Origin: Planctomycetota bacterium
Lineage (GTDB): Bacteria > Planctomycetota > Planctomycetia > Gemmatales > Gemmataceae
DNA: 64,000 nt
Reading direction: 5' to 3'
Assembly (NCBI GenBank): GCA_021413735.1
Contig: JAIOPV010000188.1
Span: 1-64,000 of the forward strand
In this document: piece after piece, positions 16,697 to 25,891 of the stretch
Position numbering within the stretch: the first letter of the stretch is position 1
Layout: each line of letters begins with the position of its first letter
Position numbers and translations under genes: made by a program
The notes under the pieces: generated by a model
Told to the model about the DNA's origin: nothing
Databases searched by the model: none
The model's input: the letters and a program-made list of their open reading frames with translations, nothing else

Positions 16697-17380
16697 CTAC
16701 CGTCGGACTGGCTCGTCGGATTCGAGCAGGCCATCGCGAATCTTCACGAGGCGGGTGCCGTAGGATGCGCCATTCGGGTCGTGCGTCACCATGATGACAG
16801 CTCGCTTGCCCGGTTCTGGTAGCTTCGACAGCAGCGTCAGGATTTCGCGGCTCGTCGTGGTGTCGAGGTTGCCGGTGGGTTCGTCGCACAGCACAGCTTC
16901 CGGGTCGGCGATGAGTGCCCGCGCAACTGCGACACGCTGCATTTCGCCGCCGGACATTTCATCGGGGAAGTGATCCGCACGGTGACCGAGGTTCACCCGT
17001 TCGAGGCACTCCGCGGCACGCACAAGAGATGCACGCCTGCCGGTGTTGCCGAGCAGCAATGGCAACGCGACGTTCTCCGCAGCGGTGAGCGTCGGCAGCA
17101 GATTGAACGCCTGAAACACGAATCCGATGCGATCGCGGCGCAATAACGAGCGTTGCCGATCAGACATCGTTTGCAGGTCTTGGCCGTGGAACACAGCTCG
17201 GCCACCACTCGGCGTATCGAGGGCACCCATGAGGTGCATGAGGGTCGATTTGCCGGAGCCGGACGGCCCCATGATCGTGACGAACTCGCCAGTGTTCACG
17301 CGAAGTGTGACGCCTCGCACGGCGTTCACAATTCGCCGACCCTGTTCGTAGGATTTCGTGGCGTCAATGAGTTCGAGCAT
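16697..17380 (-). CDS. ABC transporter ATP-binding protein (LolD/MacB type)
   Basis: A 227-residue ATPase starting MLELIDATKSYEQGRR, with GGAG eight bases upstream. Walker A GPSGSGKST, Q-loop in FVFQAFNLLPTLTAAEN, signature MSGGEMQRVAVARAL, Walker B AVLCDEPTGNLD and H-loop VTHDP are all intact. The LLPTLTA and NLD motifs are typical of the LolD/FtsE/MacB subfamily. It is coupled to the 902-residue FtsX-type permease directly downstream. Confidence 0.93.
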   Translation of the reverse strand: MLELIDATKSYEQGRRIVNAVRGVTLRVNTGEFVTIMGPSGSGKSTLMHLMGALDTPSGGRAVFHGQDLQTMSDRQRSLLRRDRIGFVFQAFNLLPTLTAAENVALPLLLGNTGRRASLVRAAECLERVNLGHRADHFPDEMSGGEMQRVAVARALIADPEAVLCDEPTGNLDTTTSREILTLLSKLPEPGKRAVIMVTHDPNGASYGTRLVKIRDGLLESDEPVRR

Positions 17381-17403
17381 AATCACTCCATCGAACAACC
17401 GCA

Positions 17404-17443
17404 TAGCCGCGACCCAAGGGAGCGTTCCCTTGGGTCGCGGCTA
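17404..17443. terminator. 18-bp stem hairpin sharing its core with the one at 12737
   Basis: Arms 17404-17421 and 17426-17443 pair perfectly around GCGT. The left arm reads TAGCCGCGACCCAAGGGA, one base different from the hairpin between the barrel and PfkB genes. It lies between the stop of EttA and the start of the ABC ATPase gene, both minus strand, so it would terminate ettA transcription. Confidence 0.65.
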
Positions 17444-17460
17444 CGCAATGTACCCAGCTT

Positions 17461-19131
17461 CTATCCATGAAGTTTCCGAAACTTGATGCGGTGCGGGATA
17501 TCGGCGGCGGCACCCAGTCGCGTTTTCTTTTGCTCCTCATACACCGCGAAGTTCCCCTCACACCAGACCACCTTGCTGTCGCCCTCGAAAGCCAAGATGT
17601 GTGTCGCGATGCGGTCGAGGAACCACCGGTCGTGCGAAATCACCACTGCACAGCCGCCGAAGTTCGTGAGTGCTTCTTCCAAAGCTCGCAGCGTATCGAC
17701 GTCCAAGTCGTTTGTCGGCTCATCCAGTAACAGCAAATTGCCGCCACTGCGCAACAGCTTCGCGAGGTGAATTCGGTTTCGCTCGCCACCAGAACAGTCG
17801 CCAACTCGCTTCTGCTGATCCGGTCCCTTGAAGTTGAACCGGGCACAGTAACCACGACTCGCCACCCGCTGCTTCCCGAGCATGATGTAGTCGGTGCCGC
17901 CTGTGATCTCCTCGAAGATGCTGTTCGTTGCGACCAACGCATCACGGTTCTGATCGACGTGCGCGACCTTCACCGTCGTTCCGATCGTGAGCTTTCCGCC
18001 GTCTGGCGTTTCCTGACCGGCGATCATCTTGAACAGCGTCGTCTTGCCCGCACCGTTCGGACCGATGATCCCGACAATGCCGCCCTTCGGCAAATTGAAC
18101 GTCAGGTCGTCGTATAGCAGGATATCGCCGTAGCCCTTCTGCACGCCCTCGGCACGCACGACGAGATCACCCAACGGCGGCCCAGCCGGAATCTGGATGA
18201 GCAGTTCCTTGTCATCATCGTCGATCACCTGTTCTTGCAACTTGTCGATCGCCGCGAGCCGAGCCTTGCTTTTCGCCATTCGTGCACGCGGCGAGCTGCG
18301 TGCCCATTCCAGTTCGCGTTCGAGCTGCTTCTGACGGCCGGATTCCTGCTTCTCCTCGACTGCCATTCGCTTCTGCTTCGCTTCCATCCAGCCGGAGTAG
18401 TTGCCCGAGAACGGATAACCGCGGCTCGCGTGAAGTTCCAGAATCCACTTGGCGACGTTGTCGAGGAAGTAGCGGTCGTGCGTGACAGCGACGACAGCTC
18501 CCTTGTACTCCGACAGGTAGTGTTCGAGCCATTCGACGCTCTCGGCGTCCAAGTGGTTAGTAGGCTCGTCGAGGATGAGCAGGTCGTGCTGTTGAAGCAG
18601 CGTCTTGCAAAGTGCAACGCGCCGCCGTTCGCCACCGGAGAGTCGTTCGACGGGTGCTTCTGAAGGCGGGAGCCGCATGGCGTCCATCGCCATTTCGAGC
18701 GTGCGGTCAATTTCGTAGGCGTTGGTTGCGTCGATCTGTGTTTGCACGCGTTCCATCTCGTTCGACAGCTTCTCGAACTTCTTCTCGTCGGCGGTGCCCA
18801 TCTCCTCGCCGATTTCTTCCTGTCGCCGCAAGAGCGCACGGATGTGCGCGACCGCTTCCTCGATGTTCTCGATGACGGTCTTGCCGGGCGTGAGATGGGG
18901 TTCCTGGGGCACATAGCCGATCGTGGCACTGGCGTGCGGTCGCGCCTCGCCCATGAAATCCTTGTCCACGCCTGCCATGATCTTCAGAAGCGTCGACTTG
19001 CCGGAGCCGTTCGATCCAATGACTCCGATCTTCGCTCCGGGGAGGAAGTTCAGGTTGATATCCTTCAGAATCTCCCGCTTCCCGTAGTGCTTCGTCAGGT
19101 TGCGGATGTTGTAAATGTAATAGTCGCTCAT
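17461..19131 (-). CDS. ettA: Energy-dependent translational throttle protein EttA (ABC-F)
   Basis: A 556-residue ABC-F ATPase, the same length as E. coli EttA (555). Start [20 protein letters not shown] has GAGGAG just upstream. It has two ABC domains: Walker [10 protein letters not shown] and GPNGAGKTT, signatures [11 protein letters not shown] and [11 protein letters not shown], Walker B ends LDEPTNHLD and LDEPTNDLD, with the charged interdomain linker (P-tRNA interaction motif) between about 245 and 305. The stretch [17 protein letters not shown] is diagnostic for EttA. It binds the ribosomal E site and gates entry into elongation according to ATP/ADP ratio. Confidence 0.95.
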   Translation of the reverse strand: MSDYYIYNIRNLTKHYGKREILKDINLNFLPGAKIGVIGSNGSGKSTLLKIMAGVDKDFMGEARPHASATIGYVPQEPHLTPGKTVIENIEEAVAHIRALLRRQEEIGEEMGTADEKKFEKLSNEMERVQTQIDATNAYEIDRTLEMAMDAMRLPPSEAPVERLSGGERRRVALCKTLLQQHDLLILDEPTNHLDAESVEWLEHYLSEYKGAVVAVTHDRYFLDNVAKWILELHASRGYPFSGNYSGWMEAKQKRMAVEEKQESGRQKQLERELEWARSSPRARMAKSKARLAAIDKLQEQVIDDDDKELLIQIPAGPPLGDLVVRAEGVQKGYGDILLYDDLTFNLPKGGIVGIIGPNGAGKTTLFKMIAGQETPDGGKLTIGTTVKVAHVDQNRDALVATNSIFEEITGGTDYIMLGKQRVASRGYCARFNFKGPDQQKRVGDCSGGERNRIHLAKLLRSGGNLLLLDEPTNDLDVDTLRALEEALTNFGGCAVVISHDRWFLDRIATHILAFEGDSKVVWCEGNFAVYEEQKKTRLGAAADIPHRIKFRKLHG

Positions 19132-19217
19132 GAACTCCTCGTGCGGGACACAGATCGGTGTGGTGATTTTACGAGAGTGATGTGAGAGATGGAGCGCGAC
19201 TTGCGGGGAATCGTGGT

Positions 19218-19250
19218 CACTTGCGGCTTCGCACCGCGAAGCCGCAAGTG
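19218..19250. repeat. 15-bp stem hairpin upstream of ettA
   Basis: CACTTGCGGCTTCGC (19218-19232) pairs with 19236-19250 around ACC. It lies between the stop of the lipoprotein gene (19262) and the start of ettA (19131), both minus strand, so it probably terminates the lipoprotein transcript. No clear T-run. Confidence 0.55.
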
Positions 19251-19261
19251 GCGACAACTCA

Positions 19262-20083
19262 CTACTTCGGTTGCTCGAATCGCGATGGGTCGATCGACTC
19301 CGGGAACTCCCAGATCGGTTCGGTGAACCGCTCGACGACCGCGTCGCCCTGAGTCAATTCGATCTTCGTCGGAAGCAGGAAACCACCAGTGGATTTGTGA
19401 TCGCTCATCGTGAAAAACTTCGGGGTTCGCACGCCGTTCTCTAATGGGGCGTATTCGTTCCGCACGGGCAAACCGGAGCCTTTATCGAAGGTCACTTGAT
19501 AGATCGGCAAATCCGATAGCGAGATCTTCACTGACGTTCCCATTGCGGTTTTCGTCGGACTGAACACGATCGCTTTCGGATCGGCCAATGGCAAGCCTAA
19601 CAGCATCCAGTGGCACGCGGTTAGATCGTTTCGCATGAGGCGTCCGACATCGACCGGGGCCATCTGCACCAAGGTCAGCCCGTATTTGTTCCAGCCCTGC
19701 GGACCACGGAGTGTGAACGTCTGGACGAATTCCTTATAGTCGTATTTAACGAGCGCGAACTCAGGCCACACGGTTTCAATCGTGCAAACCATCTTGACCA
19801 TCGCGCTGCCTGGGCCTTGGCGTTGATTCTCACCTTGATAGGCGACTTTCGCAGTCTTCGCCTTGCTGAGTCGCGTTGGATCGTTCTCCGTGATCGCTTT
19901 GATGGCGCGTTCCACGACCGCTTTCGCTTCCGGGTCCGAAGTGGTTGGCGTGGTGTTCTGGTCGCCCTTCGGCCCGGAGACATCTTTCGGGCGTATCACG
20001 GCATCTGGGAGTTCCTTCCCCGGGCCGCACCCGATGACCACAGCAGCCAACAGAATGACTACAAATACGCTGAGACGCCGCAT
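19262..20083 (-). CDS. Lipoprotein, LolA-like/outer-membrane lipoprotein-sorting type
   Basis: A 273-residue lipoprotein. The signal sequence [20 protein letters not shown] ends in a lipobox with Cys19. After a Pro/Thr linker comes an alpha/beta body with strands such as [48 protein letters not shown] and [16 protein letters not shown]. This order resembles planctomycete proteins with a LolA-like half-barrel, but similarity is weak. Strong ribosome site GGGAGG. It is divergent from the aldo/keto reductase. Role unknown. Confidence 0.6.
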   Translation of the reverse strand: MRRLSVFVVILLAAVVIGCGPGKELPDAVIRPKDVSGPKGDQNTTPTTSDPEAKAVVERAIKAITENDPTRLSKAKTAKVAYQGENQRQGPGSAMVKMVCTIETVWPEFALVKYDYKEFVQTFTLRGPQGWNKYGLTLVQMAPVDVGRLMRNDLTACHWMLLGLPLADPKAIVFSPTKTAMGTSVKISLSDLPIYQVTFDKGSGLPVRNEYAPLENGVRTPKFFTMSDHKSTGGFLLPTKIELTQGDAVVERFTEPIWEFPESIDPSRFEQPK

Positions 20084-20171
20084 CCTGCCTCCCTTCAGTT
20101 AGGGATGTTGTACCGCAGCAGGGCAGGCAGGTGAAGGGGAACGACTTTGTTCACCCAAGTTGGAGGAGCTG

Positions 20172-21023
20172 ATGTCCGACCGACCCCTGTCCGTCGAGGG
20201 AGTCCAGGTTCCTCGCTTCCTGTACGGAACTGCCTGGAAGGAGGAACAGACGCAACGGTTGACGGAACTCGCTCTGCGTCAGGGTTTCCGTGGCATCGAC
20301 ACAGCGAACCAACGTCGCCATTACCACGAAGCCGCTGTCGGGCAAGCCATCGCCACTGTGATCGGAAGGGGAATCGTCACCCGCGACGATCTGTTCTTGC
20401 AAACCAAGTTCACATTCCAGGCGTCACAGGATCATCGTTTGCCTTACGATCTTGAAGCACCCATTTCGGTTCAGGTCGAGCAATCTTTCGCCAGCTCACT
20501 CGAACATCTGGGCATCCAGATGATCGACTCCTTTGTGTTGCACGGTCCGTCCGAACGGAAGGGACTGACCGCAACAGACTGGGAAGCGTGGCGTGCGATG
20601 GAAACGATTCACGACAGTGGCCGCGTTCGCTTGCTGGGCGTCAGCAACATCAACCTCGAACAACTTCAATCTCTCTGCCAAGGAGCGCGAGTTCGACCCC
20701 GATTCGTTCAGAATCGGTGTTACGCCAATCGCGGCTGGGATCGAAACATTCGGGCCTTCTGCGCTGCCAACGGACTGGTTTATCAGGGCTTCTCTCTGCT
20801 GACGGGTAACCAGCAACTCCTCACCCATCCCGAACTGATTATGATCGCCGAACGCCACGATCGGACAGTCAGCGAGATCATCTTTCGGTTCGCTCTCGAT
20901 GTCGGCATGATTGTCCTGACGGGAACCAACAACTCCGAGCACATGCAGGCCGACCTTGCAGTGTTCGATTTCGTGCTTGACCCCAAGGATGTCGCGAGGA
21001 TCGAAAGATTGGCTGAGTTGTGA
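20172..21023 (+). CDS. Aldo/keto reductase
   Basis: A 283-residue NADPH-dependent oxidoreductase beginning MSDRPLSVEGVQVPR; GGAGGAG lies just upstream, and an in-frame TTG at 20160 is part of it. The catalytic tetrad can be placed: Asp in GIDTAN, Tyr in RRHYHE, Lys in LQTKFTF and His in SFVLHGP. GVSNINLEQL and FRFALDVGMIVLTGT, with VRLLGVSN, form the cofactor-binding half. The Tyr sits in an unusual NQRRHYHE context instead of the usual AxxYG. Small carbonyl compounds are likely substrates. Confidence 0.88.
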   Translation: MSDRPLSVEGVQVPRFLYGTAWKEEQTQRLTELALRQGFRGIDTANQRRHYHEAAVGQAIATVIGRGIVTRDDLFLQTKFTFQASQDHRLPYDLEAPISVQVEQSFASSLEHLGIQMIDSFVLHGPSERKGLTATDWEAWRAMETIHDSGRVRLLGVSNINLEQLQSLCQGARVRPRFVQNRCYANRGWDRNIRAFCAANGLVYQGFSLLTGNQQLLTHPELIMIAERHDRTVSEIIFRFALDVGMIVLTGTNNSEHMQADLAVFDFVLDPKDVARIERLAEL

Positions 21024-21500
21024 TGGAACCGATCGCGGGAAACCCGTCTCCGCATGGCGTCCAGTGAAGTATGTGTGCAAGGATTGACCAGGCACAGACC
21101 GAATCGTGTCGAAGAGTCCAGCAACGAGCCAGCGAGAAGGGGAGGGTTGAACGCCAATTGTCAGGGATTCCGCCCGTCATCTTGGAACGGGTGCGGTTAT
21201 CTCTGTTTCTGCGTGCTTTTTGCTTGCTCCCTGAGTGCGTTGGTGCTCTAGTTTCTCAAGATATTGGGGGCGGGGACGCTTCTCACAGGAGTCGTTGTCT
21301 CTCGCAATCTGCGTTCTTGCCACAACCATCCCACCGTAATTTGGATCTGCTGTGCCTCCCCTGCACAGCAATCTCCTGAGTTCACCAGGATTTCACCGAA
21401 CAGTAGTTCTTTCATTCTCGCGTGGTGACTGCACGGACTTCCCGCTGGTGGGCGTGGTTCGGCTTACTTTTCCATTTTCTCATGTGAAAGAGGACTCGGG
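21024..21500. other. 477-base intergenic region, no gene seen
   Basis: No frame here has a convincing start, family match or hairpin terminator. It separates the aldo/keto reductase from the first DUF1559 gene and presumably holds that gene's promoter; I could not place -35 and -10 boxes with confidence. Confidence 0.4.
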
Positions 21501-22439
21501 ATGAAACGACAGTTCCCTCGGAGGTGGGCAGGGTTCACGTTGATTGAGTTGTTGGTTGTGATCGCCATCATCGCTATCTTGATCGGTCTGTTGCTCCCGG
21601 CTGTCCAGAAGGTTCGCGAAGCCGCCGCTCGGATGAGTTGCCAGAACAACATCAAACAGCTCGGCATCGCCATGCACAGTTATCAGGACATCTACAAGCA
21701 ACTTCCGCCAGGCAACGGTTACGGTGGGCCAACTCCTCTCCGGCGGAGTTGGACGGTACTCTTACTACCCTACATTGAGCAGGGTGCCATCTTCACCAAG
21801 ATCGACTTGACCAAACAGCAGATCGATAGCACGGTAAATGCCTCGGGTGTGAGCAACCTCTCGCTGATCCAGACCAATTTGAAAGCTGTCTTGTGTCCCT
21901 CCGACAGTAGTGCGGCAACTCCACTAACCCGAACCGACAATGCGAGTTCCCTCACTCTGGCCCTGACGAACTATACAAGCAACGTCGGCGATCACCGCAA
22001 TGGCACCGGGACTGGTTACGGTCCATTTCCGGATACAGGTTGGTATGACTACGGCAACAGCTCGGACACGGCCGCAAAGACCCGGGGAGTGATTACGCGA
22101 TACGGATATGCAGCATCGTTTGCGGAGATCACCGATGGGTTGTCGAACACATTCCTCGTCGGGGAAGTTGTGCCTGCGTGGTGCGTTTGGCAGGATTGGG
22201 GCCATCAGAGTTTCGCGACCACCGCCTACCCAATCAACTGGCGGAACAAGGATCTCGCGGCAGGGACATTGTCTCCGAGTAACCCAAGTGAGACGATCAC
22301 CTTCCGCAGTAAACACACCGGAGGAGCGAATTTCATGTTCGGGGATGGCGCAGTCCGATTTCTGACGGACGGGATCGACTACCCGACCTTCCGGGGTTTG
22401 GCTTCGCGTGCCGGCGGTGAAACCGTCTCTCCTCCCTGA
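21501..22439 (+). CDS. DUF1559 prepilin-like protein 1
   Basis: A 312-residue protein. Residues 1-45 form a type IV pilin-like leader and helix: basic MKRQFPRRWAG, cleavage expected before [15 protein letters not shown], then [16 protein letters not shown]. The C-terminal DUF1559 body has MHSYQDIYKQLPPG, LLPYIEQGAIF, CPSD, DGLSNTFLVGE and the terminal SKHTGGANFMFGDGAVRFL (the H-x9-DG motif). These proteins are processed by prepilin peptidase and are thought to sit at the cell surface or periplasm. A small lipoprotein gene follows 13 bases later. Confidence 0.93.
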   Translation: MKRQFPRRWAGFTLIELLVVIAIIAILIGLLLPAVQKVREAAARMSCQNNIKQLGIAMHSYQDIYKQLPPGNGYGGPTPLRRSWTVLLLPYIEQGAIFTKIDLTKQQIDSTVNASGVSNLSLIQTNLKAVLCPSDSSAATPLTRTDNASSLTLALTNYTSNVGDHRNGTGTGYGPFPDTGWYDYGNSSDTAAKTRGVITRYGYAASFAEITDGLSNTFLVGEVVPAWCVWQDWGHQSFATTAYPINWRNKDLAAGTLSPSNPSETITFRSKHTGGANFMFGDGAVRFLTDGIDYPTFRGLASRAGGETVSPP

Positions 22440-22452
22440 CCCGAGAGAATAC

Positions 22453-22839
22453 ATGACCCGTTTGCGAATGGCCTGGGCCAGTGTTTTGTTTGTGTTCGTC
22501 GCCGGGTGCAGCGGTCCGGGTATCGCGCCCGTCGAAGGAACGGTAACGTACAAGGGCGAACCGTTGAAGGATGGAACGATCCTGTTCCATCCGGAGAAGG
22601 GGCGCCCGGCAGCCGGTAAGATTCGGGATGGGAAGATCGTCGAGGTGACGACTGAAACGCTCAACGATGGGGTGCCCGTTGGTTCGGTTCGCGTGGCTAT
22701 CCAGGCGATCACGAATCCGGACAAAATGGACGCCCCGCACAAGTCTCTGATACCCGAGAAGTACGGCGACCCCGACAAGTCCGAACTGACAGCCGATATC
22801 AAGCCCGGCAAGAACGATTTGAAGTTCGAATTGAAGTGA
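22453..22839 (+). CDS. Small lipoprotein with transthyretin-like/regulatory domain
   Basis: A 128-residue lipoprotein; signal MTRLRMAWASVLFVFVAGCS with the lipobox Cys at 19. The rest is a compact beta sandwich with VEGTVTYKGEPLKDGTILFH, ending KPGKNDLKFELK; this is the carboxypeptidase-regulatory/transthyretin-like fold often placed after DUF1559 genes in planctomycetes. It lies 13 bases after DUF1559 gene 1, so the two form an operon. Probable partner of the pilin-like protein; function unknown. Confidence 0.78.
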   Translation: MTRLRMAWASVLFVFVAGCSGPGIAPVEGTVTYKGEPLKDGTILFHPEKGRPAAGKIRDGKIVEVTTETLNDGVPVGSVRVAIQAITNPDKMDAPHKSLIPEKYGDPDKSELTADIKPGKNDLKFELK

Positions 22840-22860
22840 ATGCTGTGTCAGTCATGAATC

Positions 22861-22880
22861 CGGCGGGGACGACCCCGCCG
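22861..22880 (+). terminator. Hairpin after the DUF1559-lipoprotein pair
   Basis: CGGCGGGG and CCCCGCCG pair around ACGA, 22 bases after the lipoprotein stop. No T-run follows. Confidence 0.45.
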
Positions 22881-23033
22881 TGCCGATCTCAGTCTGAGGC
22901 GGAAATATCGGCGAAGGGACATTCAGGTCTGCCACTTGGCTGGTGATCCTCGAACGACCTCTCGCAGTCCCACAGAGTCACATTGCGGTCGATCCGCCCG
23001 TCGCCCCCGTCGCTCGTGCGATTCCCTGAGTCA

Positions 23034-23960
23034 TCAGTCACCCCCAGTCGAAGCAAGTGTCGCACGGAGTGCCGTGGCGAATTCGTCAATCGCAGGGTGG
23101 TGGATTACGCCGACCCGACGTACCAAATAGATCGGTGCCCGACCAAGTTCGTTCGACATCACTCGTTCGACGAGTTCGGGGTTGTTTGCCTGCCCCGCCC
23201 GTCCGAGCAAAAGTGCGGCCCCAAATCCCATCGTAACACATCGTCGGAGCACGGAAGCTTGCCGCGCACTGACCCACTGCGTTTGGTGTTCGTCCAACCG
23301 CTCGGCGGCGAGGGCGGCGGGATTCGGGAAGTCGTTGAGATTCGCGCGAGGAAACAGGAGTGGGTACTTCGAGAGATCCTTCACCCGAACGATCCGCCGA
23401 GTCGCCAGCGGGTGGTCGGGCCTCATCACGAGCAGCACGTCGAGGTCGTACCACCGAGTGCAGGTCAGCCGCGGGAATACGGCCGGGTTGGACGCGGCTG
23501 GCGTAAAGCCGAGTTCGGCCTGTCCCGCATCGACAGCCGGAGCCACCTCGTTCGTCTCCATTTCCAGCAGGGTGAAGCGGGTATTGGGTTGTTGTTTCAC
23601 GAACTCGGCGACAGCGGGCACAATCTCTTCTGCGAGCATTCGAGGCGATGCCGCGATCGTGATCCGAACCTCCGCAGCCTCGAGCATCTCTGCGAGGCGA
23701 CTTGGTAGCGACTCGACGTTCGTCAATCCCGCCGACGCAATCGGGTATAGGGCTCGACCAGCTTCGTTCGGGATTGTCCCACGGCGGTTCGTGATGAAGA
23801 GTGTCTGGCCAATCCTCTTCTCGAACGCGTGCACGAGTTTCCAGACTGTTGGCTGGGCAAGCCCCAGGTGTTCGGCAGCGGCCGCGAGTGATCCGAGTCG
23901 AACCGTCTGACAGAAGGCCCGGAGTTGAGCCAGGGAAAGATCCTTGTAAGCAGGCGGCAT
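23034..23960 (-). CDS. LysR-family transcriptional regulator
   Basis: A 308-residue regulator. The N-terminal winged helix-turn-helix (residues 5-65) reads LSLAQLRAFCQTVRLGSLAA, AEHLGLAQPTVWKLVHAFEK, RIGQTLFITNRRG. The effector domain (about 90-295) begins VRITIAASPRML and has the two alpha/beta lobes of the family. AAGGAG lies upstream of the start. It is transcribed away from a DUF1559 gene, and a palindrome with the LysR T-N11-A form lies 22 bases upstream of its start (23983-23997), so autoregulation is likely. The effector is unknown. Confidence 0.9.
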   Translation of the reverse strand: MPPAYKDLSLAQLRAFCQTVRLGSLAAAAEHLGLAQPTVWKLVHAFEKRIGQTLFITNRRGTIPNEAGRALYPIASAGLTNVESLPSRLAEMLEAAEVRITIAASPRMLAEEIVPAVAEFVKQQPNTRFTLLEMETNEVAPAVDAGQAELGFTPAASNPAVFPRLTCTRWYDLDVLLVMRPDHPLATRRIVRVKDLSKYPLLFPRANLNDFPNPAALAAERLDEHQTQWVSARQASVLRRCVTMGFGAALLLGRAGQANNPELVERVMSNELGRAPIYLVRRVGVIHHPAIDEFATALRATLASTGGD

Positions 23961-23982
23961 GAGTGTCTCCTTCGGATGTGGA

Positions 23983-23997
23983 ATAGCCTCAGGCTAT
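23983..23997. promoter_or_regulatory. LysR box ATAG-N7-CTAT
   Basis: ATAGCCTCAGGCTAT is a perfect palindrome with seven-base arms and fits T-N11-A. A further half site CAGGCTATC recurs at 24022-24030. Both lie in the divergent space between the LysR gene and the DUF1559 gene. Confidence 0.6.
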
Positions 23998-24174
23998 CGC
24001 AGTGAGACACTTTTTGTACTACAGGCTATCTTGCTCGGAACCCCCAACTTGAAGTATTGTGACCTCACACTCCCAACTCGTATTTGTTGGGCTCATCGCT
24101 TTGTTGGTTGCGGAGTGGTGGTTTCGATTGCGTTCTCTCCCTCTCTCGGTTCATCTACCTTCCGGGTATCCATC

Positions 24175-25194
24175 ATGTTCCAAAATCGACCGCATCGTCG
24201 CGCCTTCACGCTCATTGAATTGCTGGTTGTTATCGCGATCATCGCCATTCTGATCGGGCTTCTCCTGCCCGCAGTTCAGAAGGTCCGCGAATCCGCCGCA
24301 CGCATGAAATGCTCCAACAACATGAAGCAACTGGCTCTCGCGGTTCACAACTACGAAAGCTCCAACCTCGTGCTGCCACCAGCAGGCAGAGGGTACGGTT
24401 GGTGCAGCAGCGACGCAGGTGGTACCGGCGACAAAATCATTCTGAATATGAGCGGTTGGGTCTTGGTACTGCCATTCATGGAGCAAAGCGCGCTCTTCAG
24501 CAAGTTGAAACTGGATCAAGCATTCTCCAACGAGAACACGGGCTATTGCTGCGGTTTCACCGGAAATCTGAACGGAACACTCGCTGGCGATGCGAGCACG
24601 AATGGGAATGGTGCCTTGATGGCGACGCAGATCGCAGGCTTCAATTGCCCGAGCGATCCCGCAGTCCGCGATGAGCCAGCGAGTGGAGCATACGGCCCCG
24701 GCGGAGCGCTGAAAGGAACCCTCGTCAACTACGATTTTATCGCATCGCGGTACGATTCTGGTCTTGTGGTTCCGCCTGTCGGCAATAGCGGATGCAACTA
24801 CTGGAAGCGATCCTCGCCGGGTGTCCGCTATATGTTCGGAGAGAACAGCACCACCAAAATGCAAGATATCAAGGACGGCACGAGCAACACGTTCATGCTC
24901 GGCGAACAGACGGTGTTGACCGCGAATGGCGAAAGCAATCCGTGGGGCTACCGCGGTTGGGTGATGACGGGCGTCGATCCCACAGGCGGCATCAACGTCT
25001 GGGCCGTTGTCAGCGGGGTACCCCAGGTTGGAAACCTCGCCAGTTGGGGTCAGGCTGGGAGCCTGCACACGGGCAACGGCTGCAACTTCGCGATGGGCGA
25101 CGGCTCCGTCCGCTTCGTTCGTGCCGCCATCGGAAGTACCGCTTTGCAACAAACCTGCATCATGGCTGATGGTTCAAACCCGGTCATCGACTAA
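24175..25194 (+). CDS. DUF1559 prepilin-like protein 2
   Basis: A 339-residue protein beginning [18 protein letters not shown]; the frame extends upstream to 23959 but that part reads through the regulatory region. The pilin-like helix is followed by VQKVRESAARMKCSNN, VHNYESSNLVLPPAG, VLPFMEQSALF, CPSDPAVRDE, DGTSNTFMLGE and the terminal SLHTGNGCNFAMGDGSVRFV. The residue before the processing site is Ala rather than Gly. A lipoprotein gene follows after 69 bases. It has the same cassette layout as at 21501. Confidence 0.92.
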   Translation: MFQNRPHRRAFTLIELLVVIAIIAILIGLLLPAVQKVRESAARMKCSNNMKQLALAVHNYESSNLVLPPAGRGYGWCSSDAGGTGDKIILNMSGWVLVLPFMEQSALFSKLKLDQAFSNENTGYCCGFTGNLNGTLAGDASTNGNGALMATQIAGFNCPSDPAVRDEPASGAYGPGGALKGTLVNYDFIASRYDSGLVVPPVGNSGCNYWKRSSPGVRYMFGENSTTKMQDIKDGTSNTFMLGEQTVLTANGESNPWGYRGWVMTGVDPTGGINVWAVVSGVPQVGNLASWGQAGSLHTGNGCNFAMGDGSVRFVRAAIGSTALQQTCIMADGSNPVID

Positions 25195-25263
25195 CTCGCC
25201 AACCCAGAGGAATTGACGCATTCGCCCCATTTATTCATACCGATGGCACGAAAGGTCGAACTG

Positions 25264-25713
25264 ATGCACCACAGATTGTGGGTGTGCATGCTTGCGGGTT
25301 TGCTGGGAATCGTTGGGTGTCGCACTGCGGATGTTGATGAAGGACTCCTCACGACTGCCGGCAACGTCAAGGTTGATGGTGAAGCCGCACCAAACGCGAC
25401 CGTGACGTTCATTCCACAGGGGAACACCGCAGGGCACGGAGGCACCGGAACCACGGACGCGACCGGGCACTATCAACTCACGAGTCCGTACGGCAAGACC
25501 GGGCTTCCGCCTGGTGAATACAAGGTAACCGTGAGCCGTCGGTTGAACCGCGATGGTTCGCCGCCCGACCCCAAAGAAATGCCGATTGAGTCGCAAGCCC
25601 GAGAAACCCTGCCCACGAAGTACAGCGACAAAGACAAAACCGAACTGAGGGTCACCCTCACCGCAGACGAGAAGCGATCATTCGACTTCGATCTGAAGGT
25701 GAAGAAGAAGTAA
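25264..25713 (+). CDS. Small lipoprotein, partner of DUF1559 gene 2
   Basis: A 149-residue lipoprotein starting MHHRLWVCMLAGLLGIVGCR, with the lipobox Cys at 19; two upstream in-frame ATG codons would lengthen the signal without a ribosome site. The mature part is a transthyretin-like sandwich: TAGNVKVDGEAAPNATVTFI, TTDATGHYQLTSPYG, LPPGEYKVTVSRR. The C-terminal tail KRSFDFDLKVKKK parallels the other two cassette lipoproteins. Same operon as the DUF1559 gene. Confidence 0.75.
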   Translation: MHHRLWVCMLAGLLGIVGCRTADVDEGLLTTAGNVKVDGEAAPNATVTFIPQGNTAGHGGTGTTDATGHYQLTSPYGKTGLPPGEYKVTVSRRLNRDGSPPDPKEMPIESQARETLPTKYSDKDKTELRVTLTADEKRSFDFDLKVKKK

Positions 25714-25738
25714 CGCGAACGGAAGCGAACGAATTGTG

Positions 25739-25764
25739 CTGGGCGGGTCACCTGACCCGCCCAG
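25739..25764 (+). terminator. 12-bp stem hairpin after lipoprotein gene
   Basis: CTGGGCGGGTCA pairs with TGACCCGCCCAG with two bases between the arms, 26 bases after the lipoprotein stop. The following bases (TTGCGTATTTGG) are moderately T-rich. Confidence 0.6.
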
Positions 25765-25891
25765 TTGCGTATTTGGTGCGAGTCTGAGTGGCGATCTCCG
25801 CCCTGGAAGCAGCGAAGAGTGTCGCGACTCGATGCTGCGTTGATAGAATGCGACCAGTTCCGAGGCTGTCGGCCCGAAACCCGAGGTTCAC

